Assembly (NCBI GenBank): GCA_013151655.1
Contig: JAADHX010000146.1
Location: 1 to 10,414, forward strand
Direction: 5' to 3'
Origin: Actinomycetota bacterium
Lineage (GTDB): Bacteria; Actinomycetota; Acidimicrobiia; Acidimicrobiales; Poriferisodalaceae
Length of the DNA stretch: 10,414 nucleotides
The notes under the pieces were generated by a model that was given only the letters and a program-made list of their open reading frames with translations, was not told where the DNA came from and ran no database searches. The first letter of the stretch is position 1; the number at the start of each line of letters is the position of its first letter. A program made the position numbers and the translations under genes. Shown piece after piece: positions 5,276 through 10,414 of the stretch.

Positions 5276-6361
5276 CTATTCGAGACCAACCTTGGTGGCG
5301 AGCGTGGCCAGAAGATCATCGAAGGCCTTCTTGAAGCTGGCTACGCCCTGGTCCTCGAGTAGTTGGGCAACCTCTTCAATGTCGATGCCAAGGGCCGCCA
5401 ACGCGTCGAGGCGACGCAGGGCTTCGGTGAGCCCGGTATCGAGCTGGCGACTGGCATCGCCATGATCGATCCAGGCCTCGATTGTGCCGTCTGGCATGGT
5501 ATTGACGGTTTCTGGGCCGATGAGGGTGTCGACATACAACGTGTCGGGGAAGGTGGGATCTTTGGTGGACGTAGATGCCCACAGGGGCCGTTGAACCTGG
5601 GCTCCGCGAGCGGCGAGGGCCTGCCAGCGAGCACCAGAAAAGGTGTCGAGGAAGGCGACGTAAGCCGCCTTGGCGTTGTCGATGGCAGTGTGACCGCGCA
5701 ACGCTGATGCTTCGTCGGTGCCGATCGCATCGAGGCGACCATCGACCTCATTGTCGACCCGAGAAATGAAGAAGGAGGCCACGCTGGCGATCTTGGATAG
5801 ATCCCCCGATGCTGCTTCGAGTCCACTGAGATACGCGTCCATGACGTCGCGGTAGCGCTCGACCGAGAAGATTAGCGTGACGTTGATGGAGCGCTTCTCC
5901 GAGATCATCGTCTGGATGGCAGCAAGGCCCTCAGCCGTTCCTGGGATCTTCACCATGAGGTTGGGTTCGTCAATGGAGGCATGCAGTTCGCGTGCGGCGG
6001 CGATGGTGCCTTCGGTGTCGCGTGCGAGCGACGGGTCGACCTCGACCGAAACGAATCCGTCAGTTCCGTTGGTGGCGTCATAAACCGGCCGCAGAAGGGC
6101 CAAGGCGCCCTCGATGTCTGAGGTGACTAGTTGCCAGTAGGCGTCAGTAACCGACGTGCCGGCAGCCATCAGGGCATCAAATTGCTCGTCGTATTGATCG
6201 GAGCCGGCAATTGCCTTTTGGAAGATCGAAGGGTTGGAGGTGAGACCTCGAATGCCGGAATCGATCCAGCGCTCGAGAGTGCCATCGGCCAACCAGTCGC
6301 GGCGAAGGTTGTCGAGCCATGGACTCTGGCCCAGTGCGTCAAGTTGTGAGAGTTCTGGCAT
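5276..6361 (-). CDS. tal: Transaldolase (actinobacterial long form)
   Basis: Transaldolase moves a three-carbon dihydroxyacetone unit between sugar phosphates in the non-oxidative pentose phosphate pathway (sedoheptulose 7-phosphate plus glyceraldehyde 3-phosphate giving erythrose 4-phosphate plus fructose 6-phosphate). The 361-aa chain shows the family opening GIRGLTSNPSIFQKAI (37-52). VSVEVDPSLARDT is at 104-116. The Schiff-base lysine is K138 in LMVKIPGT, and INVTLIFS (159-166) and RPLWASTSTKDP (258-269) follow. This is the longer TAL type found in actinobacteria and cyanobacteria. The minus-strand ATG at 6361 is preceded by TAGGAG (plus 6368-6373), a good ribosome site at 6 bases. It follows the transketolase stop by 36 bases, so the two are almost certainly co-transcribed. 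All key motifs are intact. Confidence 0.96.
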   Translation of the reverse strand: MPELSQLDALGQSPWLDNLRRDWLADGTLERWIDSGIRGLTSNPSIFQKAIAGSDQYDEQFDALMAAGTSVTDAYWQLVTSDIEGALALLRPVYDATNGTDGFVSVEVDPSLARDTEGTIAAARELHASIDEPNLMVKIPGTAEGLAAIQTMISEKRSINVTLIFSVERYRDVMDAYLSGLEAASGDLSKIASVASFFISRVDNEVDGRLDAIGTDEASALRGHTAIDNAKAAYVAFLDTFSGARWQALAARGAQVQRPLWASTSTKDPTFPDTLYVDTLIGPETVNTMPDGTIEAWIDHGDASRQLDTGLTEALRRLDALAALGIDIEEVAQLLEDQGVASFKKAFDDLLATLATKVGLE

Positions 6362-6397
6362 CGGTTTCTCCTAGGGTCGAAGCGGCAGGAGCCGTCG

Positions 6398-8341
6398 TTA
6401 GGTAAGAACAGCGCGGGCCGTCGCCAACACATTGTCGGTGCTGATTCCAACGGCCTCAAGGGCCTGGCTGCCGGGTGCCGACAGCCCGAACCGGTCGACG
6501 GCGACGTGGGCATCGGCGTATTGAGCCCAACCAAAGCTCACACCGGCCTCGACCGAAACCGTCGGGATATCGTGTGGCAGCACCGAGGCGCGGTACGCGG
6601 CATCTTGGGATTCGAAACGTTCCCAACACGGCAGCGACACAACGCGGGCCCAGACTCCATCGGCGGCCAACGTTTCGGCGGCATCGATGCACAAGTGCAC
6701 CTCGCTGCCAGTGCCGACCAGCACGACGTCGGGGTCTTCAACCTCGTTTAGCGCGTAACCGCCCATGGCAACACCTTCGATCGAGGTGCCCTCCAGAACT
6801 GGAACGTCTTGGCGCGTAAGGATGACGGCAGCGGGTCCGTCGGCTTCGATCGCCGCCGCATACGTGCCTGCCACCTCGGTGGCATCGGCGGGTCGGAAGA
6901 CGTCGAGTCCGGGAATGGTTCGGAGCGCCGCAACCTGTTCGACGGGCTGATGGGTGGGCCCATCTTCGCCAACACCAATCGAGTCGTGCGACCACACGTA
7001 CAGCACTTTGGCCTTCGACAGCGCCGAAAGACGCACCGCTGGCCGCATGTAGTCGGAGAATACGAGGAACGTTCCGACCATTGGCAGCACGCCGCCGTGC
7101 AGCGCCATTCCGTTGGCGATCGAGCCCATGGCGTGTTCGCGAACGCCATACGCAACCAGGCGCCCGTCCGGGTTTTTGGCCGACATAATGTCGCTGTCGA
7201 GAGCCGTTCCGGTGTTGCCGGTTAGATCCGCAGAGCCGGACACGATCCCTGGCACAACGTCGGCGATGGCATTGATGATCTTGGCGTTGGCTTTGCGAGT
7301 AGCCACCGACTCGCCAACCGCGAACGTTGGTAATTCGGCCTTCCAACCCGGTAGTCCACTGGCTGTAGCACATGCTTCGAAGCGTTCGACATTGCCGCCC
7401 CAGTCCGAGCGTCGCTTCTGCCACGCCTCCCTGGCGCCACGTCCTTCAGAGCCGGCCATTTGGTATGCCTCAAGAACGTCGTCGCCAACCGCGAAGGTTT
7501 CGTCTGGCGACAACCCCATGAGGGTCTTCACGGCGGCGATCTCGGCGGCGTCGGTAATGGCACCGTGGGCCTTGGAGGTGTCGACCGAGTCTGGTAGGGG
7601 GTAGCCGATGTGGGAGCGCACTATCACCAGCGAAGGAGCATCTTTGACGTGCATGGCCCGGCGAATACCGGCCTCGAGGGCATCGATGTCGTTGGCCACC
7701 TCGCCGAGTTCTTCGACATGCCACCCATAGGAGCGGAACCTAGCCGCGGCATCATCTGACAAGGCGAGTTCGGTTGGTCCGTCGATGGTGATGTGGTTGT
7801 CGTCGTAGATCGCCGTTAGCCGACCGAGCTGCTGATGACCCGCTAACGACGCTGCTTCGTGGCTGAGCCCTTCCATCAGGTCGCCGTCGCCCACTATGGC
7901 AAAGGTGTGGTGATCCACCAGGCCAGCACCAAACCGGGCCCTCATGTGTCGTTCGGCCATCGCCATTCCGACCGCGTTGGCTAGGCCTTGGCCAAGTGGC
8001 CCGGTGGTTACTTCGACGCCCGCAGTGTGACCGACTTCGGGGTGGCCCGGTGTCGCAGACCCGAGCTGGCGGAAGTTCTTGAGGTCGTCGAGGGTGAGGC
8101 CGTGGCCGGTTAGGTAGAGCATCGAATACAGCAGCATCGACGCGTGCCCAGTGGACAGAACGAATCGATCGCGGTCGGGCCATGCAGGGTCGGCGGCGTC
8201 GTACTTCATGATCCGCGACCACAGAACGTGGGCCAACGGCGCGAGGGCCATGGCCGTGCCCGTATGGCCAGACTTTGCAGCGTTGACGGCATCGAGGGTG
8301 AGGCCTCTGATGGTGTCTATCTGGCGTTGCTCAAGTGTCAT
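6398..8341 (-). CDS. tkt: Transketolase
   Basis: This thiamine-diphosphate- and Mg-dependent transketolase transfers two-carbon ketol units between sugar phosphates, linking pentose phosphates with glycolytic intermediates. At 647 aa it is full length. The substrate-binding His lies in SGHTGTA (24-30), where most homologues have Pro after the His and this one has Thr27. STGHAS (63-68) and TGPLGQGLANAVG (113-125) follow. The ThDP signature runs from GDGDLMEG (151-158) to the Asn of DDNHITIDG (180-188). The pyrimidine domain has YGVREHAMGSIANGMALHGG, and HDSIGVGEDGPTHQPVEQ contains the substrate-binding residues. The ATG at 8341 has a strong Shine-Dalgarno (GGGAGGG on the minus strand, plus 8346-8352). 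It lies 23 bases after the FIST stop and 36 before transaldolase, giving a clear tkt-tal pair. Confidence 0.97.
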   Translation of the reverse strand: MTLEQRQIDTIRGLTLDAVNAAKSGHTGTAMALAPLAHVLWSRIMKYDAADPAWPDRDRFVLSTGHASMLLYSMLYLTGHGLTLDDLKNFRQLGSATPGHPEVGHTAGVEVTTGPLGQGLANAVGMAMAERHMRARFGAGLVDHHTFAIVGDGDLMEGLSHEAASLAGHQQLGRLTAIYDDNHITIDGPTELALSDDAAARFRSYGWHVEELGEVANDIDALEAGIRRAMHVKDAPSLVIVRSHIGYPLPDSVDTSKAHGAITDAAEIAAVKTLMGLSPDETFAVGDDVLEAYQMAGSEGRGAREAWQKRRSDWGGNVERFEACATASGLPGWKAELPTFAVGESVATRKANAKIINAIADVVPGIVSGSADLTGNTGTALDSDIMSAKNPDGRLVAYGVREHAMGSIANGMALHGGVLPMVGTFLVFSDYMRPAVRLSALSKAKVLYVWSHDSIGVGEDGPTHQPVEQVAALRTIPGLDVFRPADATEVAGTYAAAIEADGPAAVILTRQDVPVLEGTSIEGVAMGGYALNEVEDPDVVLVGTGSEVHLCIDAAETLAADGVWARVVSLPCWERFESQDAAYRASVLPHDIPTVSVEAGVSFGWAQYADAHVAVDRFGLSAPGSQALEAVGISTDNVLATARAVLT

Positions 8342-8364
8342 TTGACCCTCCCGGCGCCGTCACC

Positions 8365-9523
8365 CTAGTTGTCATAGTCCCGAAAGAGGGCGATTGCTGC
8401 TGCGTACGCGTGCACGGTCGTTCTGCTTCGGGCCGGACCAATCTCGCCGAGGGTTGCCATACCGGCCAAGATGGGTCCTCCGGCCCAATCGGTGATGGTG
8501 TTGGCATCTGTGTGCGGCTCATGAAACAGGACCTCGTTTCGGTGTTTCGAAACAAACACAAGGGCCGAGCCTCCACCATTGGCCGGTGCATCCGTTAGCG
8601 CCTTCCAGACGTTGGCCGCGGCCGCGGCTCCAGACCTGAGGTGGAACTGCGCCGTGGTGCCGGGGGCGACCTCACGGTCGAGCCTGACAACACGTGAGCT
8701 CGACTCAGTGCCCGTCACCTCCAACATAGTGAAAGCGCCCGCTCCCGATTCGGGGGCACTTTCGTCGCTGGCGATGCCCAACTGAACGTGTTTGAGGGCC
8801 GCGAAACGGGCGGCGTCATCGAGGTGCCCCAGCGCCTCGATCAAGTGAGTTAGGGCAGGTCGACCGGCCAGCTCGACAAGGTTCGGGCCCGACGCGGCCG
8901 TGACGGTCATGATGTCACCGATTGGTTCGCCAGCCTGGGCCAAGACGATGGCGACGTCGACGTTGCCAAACGTTAAACCAACAGCACCACCTGAAGCAGT
9001 GAGCCGGTCGCATACGAGGCGGTTGCCACCCGCGGCTGGTGCTCCTGAGGCGATGCCACCGACGATCTTGATCTGTGGGTAACGCCGCGAAAGTTCGTCG
9101 ACGAGAGTTCGGGTCGGAAACGAGAATGGATCGGAAAACAGAACCAGCAGGCCGGAGGTGGCCAGGCCGGCGTGGTTTAGTCCGCGGATCGATGTACGTC
9201 CGTCAGCGTTCGAAACAGCTTCGAAGCGAACAGCTGACGAGCCCCGATTCGTACTGGCCCACACTGAGATGGCCGGCCGGCCGTCGGAGTCAAGGCTGCC
9301 TCCGAGAACCGAAGACGCGGTGGCCCCTACCAAGCTTGCGGGGTGTAGGAGTTGGTGGAGGGCCTGAACAATGAGCGGCATCGAAGCGGCGTGATGGATG
9401 ACTGGTCGCGAAAACAATGACGACTCGCGGCTCTTCGCCTAGCTGTTCGAGGATATCTCCGACGATTTCGCCAACAGCGAAGGCTGCATCGGGATGCGTC
9501 GACATCGACGTTGCTGCTAACAC
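8365..9523 (-). pseudogene. FIST N/C sensory-domain protein, split by a 4-base frameshift
   Basis: FIST proteins combine FIST_N and FIST_C domains and are thought to sense small ligands in signalling. The N-terminal part starts at GTG 9523 with GAGG 6 bases upstream (CGAGG-TTTCG-GTG). It reads MSTHPDAAFAVGEIVGDI, then LGEEPRVVIVFATS, as expected for the FIST_N first helix and strand. The rest continues in another frame from about 9392 to the stop at 8365, reading HAASMPLIVQALHQLL and then SLVGATASSVLGG. FIST_C is recognisable by ILAGMATLGEIGP and VHAYAAAIALF near the end, although the usual Cys-Asn-Gly-Arg-Gly segment reads VSKHRNEVLF. At 9393-9400 the minus strand has CATCCATC. Removing one CATC restores a single frame through FATSHHAASM, which fits the family's Ser-x-His-His. 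Total span is 1159 bases (386 codons plus 1). Real mutation, assembly error or frameshifting cannot be separated here; the downstream part could also be expressed alone from an internal start. Confidence 0.8.
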
Positions 9524-9542
9524 CGAAACCTCGAGCGACTGT

Positions 9543-9926
9543 TCAGGCGGGAGGATTGACCGTGAGCGGCACCACCGTAACCGGCCCCTGATCGATACAG
9601 CAGTGAGCCTCGATGGTTCCGGGCTCGTCCCACGACAACTCGGCCTTTACCAACCTGTAGTTGAACTTGCCAGGATCGATTTGAAGGGGCTGGACGTTGC
9701 GTGCGATCTGAGTTTCGTCGCGCATGAACTTGACCTCGAGCGCGCCGAGGCCGCCATGATCGGCAGGGCAGCGAACGAGCACAATTAAGTGAGGCTCGAG
9801 CGCTATCGGAAAGTCGCTCATCGCTGAGGTCGAAAAATGGACACCGGTTAGGTCGAGTCGAGCCGAGCCGTCGGCTTCTTGACGAATATCGAAGTTGTCG
9901 ACAAATAGCGCGGCCACGATCTGCAT
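9543..9926 (-). CDS. Uncharacterised beta-rich protein, DUF6941-like (127 aa)
   Basis: This 127-residue protein has no signal peptide or membrane span. It opens MQIVAALFVDNFDIR, followed by alternating hydrophobic strands such as LDLTGVHF, ALEPHLIVLVRC and ALEVKFMRD. It ends with EAHCCIDQGPVTVVPLTV. The order (start 'alf.D', middle 'vr...', 'v.f.rd', late 'pG.i...i') resembles DUF6941-type proteins of unknown role; this is a weak recollection-based match. ATG 9926 follows TACCCT by 7 bases with no Shine-Dalgarno, suggesting a leaderless start. The gene ends 19 bases before the FIST start and is probably the first gene of the run leading to transketolase and transaldolase. Cys109-Cys110 is the only notable reactive-residue pair. 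Confidence 0.78.
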   Translation of the reverse strand: MQIVAALFVDNFDIRQEADGSARLDLTGVHFSTSAMSDFPIALEPHLIVLVRCPADHGGLGALEVKFMRDETQIARNVQPLQIDPGKFNYRLVKAELSWDEPGTIEAHCCIDQGPVTVVPLTVNPPA

Positions 9927-9933
9927 GGACCAG

Positions 9934-9939
9934 AGGGTA
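9934..9939 (-). promoter_or_regulatory. Candidate -10 hexamer (TACCCT) for the 127-aa gene
   Basis: On the minus strand TACCCT is followed by 7 bases and then ATG 9926, identical in hexamer and spacing to 80-85 before ATG 93. With no Shine-Dalgarno present this suggests a leaderless transcript. It would be the most upstream visible promoter for the FIST, tkt and tal genes. No clear -35 is seen. Confidence 0.42.
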
Positions 9940-10031
9940 GCGGGCCGCGCCGGCTGCGAGCACGGCCGAAGTGGTCGGTGCCGTCAACAAACATGGTGGC
10001 TAACCCTCAGAAGTTCGTTGCCATTCACCGA

Positions 10032-10061
10032 TTGAGCCGTGGGGTGGATCCTCACTACTAG
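10032..10061 (+). promoter_or_regulatory. Weak promoter candidate for the putative secreted peptide (TTGAGC - 18 - TACTAG)
   Basis: TTGAGC (10032-10037) and TACTAG (10056-10061) are 18 bases apart, and ATG 10071 follows 9 bases later. The -10 lacks the final T, so the match is weak. The divergent 144-base gap (9927-10070) otherwise holds only the TACCCT of the 127-aa gene. Confidence 0.2.
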
Positions 10062-10070
10062 GCGCTGACA

Positions 10071-10292
10071 ATGTTGACCAACAATCGCAAAAGGATCCGA
10101 TCAAGGCTGCTCTTGGCTGGGGCGGTACTGGCCCTACCGCTGTCGGTGTGGCTCGGCGTAGCGCCGTCTGCGAGGGCCGAACCAGCTCCGGAAATCTCAC
10201 CGGCAACTCGCGAACCCGAAGTGTCCGAAACCGGCGTCGATGTACCGACGGGCGCTTCGGTTAGCTCAGACCGTGTGCTGGTTGGCCTCTAA
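10071..10292 (+). CDS. Small putative secreted or lipid-free exported peptide (73 aa), unknown function
   Basis: The 73-aa product has a classic Sec signal peptide. The basic n-region (NNRKRIRSR) is followed by a hydrophobic core (LLLAGAVLALPLSVWLGV) and a cleavage-like APSARA before EPAPEI, around residue 36. The predicted mature part is only about 37 residues, acidic and Pro/Ser/Thr-rich, with no Cys and no recognised domain. It has no Shine-Dalgarno. Its last 32 bases overlap the 3' end of the NagA-like gene on the other strand, so its final residues (SSDRVLVGL) are antisense to that gene's C-terminus. It could be a genuine small exported peptide, or the signal-peptide remnant of a longer protein whose downstream part was replaced. 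Confidence 0.55.
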   Translation: MLTNNRKRIRSRLLLAGAVLALPLSVWLGVAPSARAEPAPEISPATREPEVSETGVDVPTGASVSSDRVLVGL

Positions 10293-10414
10293 CCCAGACT
10301 CCGACCACGCGATCATCGGGGTCTAGGGCCACGACGTCGGCACGGCGCCCGGCTTCGATCGAGCCGCGATCGGCCAAACCCATCAACCTCGCTGGATTGG
10401 TCGCAGTGGCCAAG
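10261..10414 (-). CDS. nagA: C-terminus of a NagA-like amidohydrolase, probable N-acetylglucosamine-6-phosphate deacetylase (partial, runs off the right edge)
   Basis: The minus strand gives 50 codons to a TAA at 10263-10261. The fragment includes ATATNPARLMGLADRGSIEAG, which I split as ATATNPARLMG then LADRGSIEAG, followed by RRADVVALDPDDRVVGVWVRG. 'T-NPA...G...G-I--G--AD-V-LD' and the closing 'V--VWV-G' are the C-terminal hallmark of metal-dependent amidohydrolases and fit NagA best, which deacetylates GlcNAc-6-phosphate to glucosamine-6-phosphate. The catalytic metal-binding part lies outside the window, so dihydroorotase- or imidazolonepropionase-type relatives are not fully excluded. It runs convergently into the 73-aa ORF with a 32-base overlap. 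The first base of the window edge (10414) completes a codon begun outside. Confidence 0.75.
   Translation of the reverse strand, partial: LATATNPARLMGLADRGSIEAGRRADVVALDPDDRVVGVWVRGQPAHGLS

Noticed and set aside
8365..9417. FIST protein as a complete 350-aa CDS starting at TTG 9417
   Set aside because: It would lack the first FIST_N helix and strand, which are plainly present in the other frame from GTG 9523 with a good ribosome site. The CATC duplication explains the break.
9517..9990. 157-codon minus-strand ORF overlapping the 127-aa gene
   Set aside because: It is Arg/Ser-rich with no coherent fold pattern, whereas the overlapping 127-aa frame has alternating hydrophobic strands and a promoter-like start.

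Overview
The window looks like a chromosomal stretch of an actinobacterium, probably from an under-studied lineage such as the Acidimicrobiia; that placement is inference. The visible support is moderately high GC, frequent GTG/TTG starts, leaderless-looking promoters, a single-chain FbiC in which CofG and CofH are fused, and actinobacterial-type transaldolase and transketolase. I see no RNA genes, CRISPR array, transposase or prophage. No gap between genes exceeds 150 bases.

Layout. Positions 1-48 hold the first 16 codons of a minus-strand gene. From 93 a plus-strand group runs: a 70-aa helical protein, a LOG-family (TIGR00730-type) nucleotide-processing enzyme, and a uridine-kinase-like P-loop kinase ending at 2187. 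Convergent to these, a long minus-strand series runs from 9926 down to 2329: a 127-aa beta-rich protein, a FIST-domain sensor broken by a 4-base duplication, transketolase, transaldolase, an HxlR-type regulator, and FbiC (FO synthase of coenzyme F420 biosynthesis). The HxlR stop and FbiC start overlap (TTGA). At the right edge, a 73-aa putative secreted peptide runs convergently into the 3' end of a NagA-like amidohydrolase that leaves the window.

How the genes may work together. Transketolase and transaldolase form the non-oxidative pentose phosphate branch. The LOG enzyme releases ribose 5-phosphate from nucleotides and the P-loop kinase may phosphorylate nucleosides, so the window has a loose pentose/nucleotide theme. 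The HxlR gene and fbiC seem to form their own unit, with a promoter and a dyad operator candidate just after the transaldolase stop.

The most unusual DNA is non-coding. A near-perfect hairpin at 1364-1491 (63-bp arms, 2 mismatches) includes an inverted copy of the end of the LOG gene. Its 54-bp core recurs after the kinase gene at 2189-2242, so the window holds two members of a palindromic intergenic repeat family, one of which has copied its flanking gene end outward. A 22-bp tandem repeat lies across the fbiC stop codon, and a 4-bp tandem duplication splits the FIST gene. No novel multi-gene defence or biosynthetic system is apparent.
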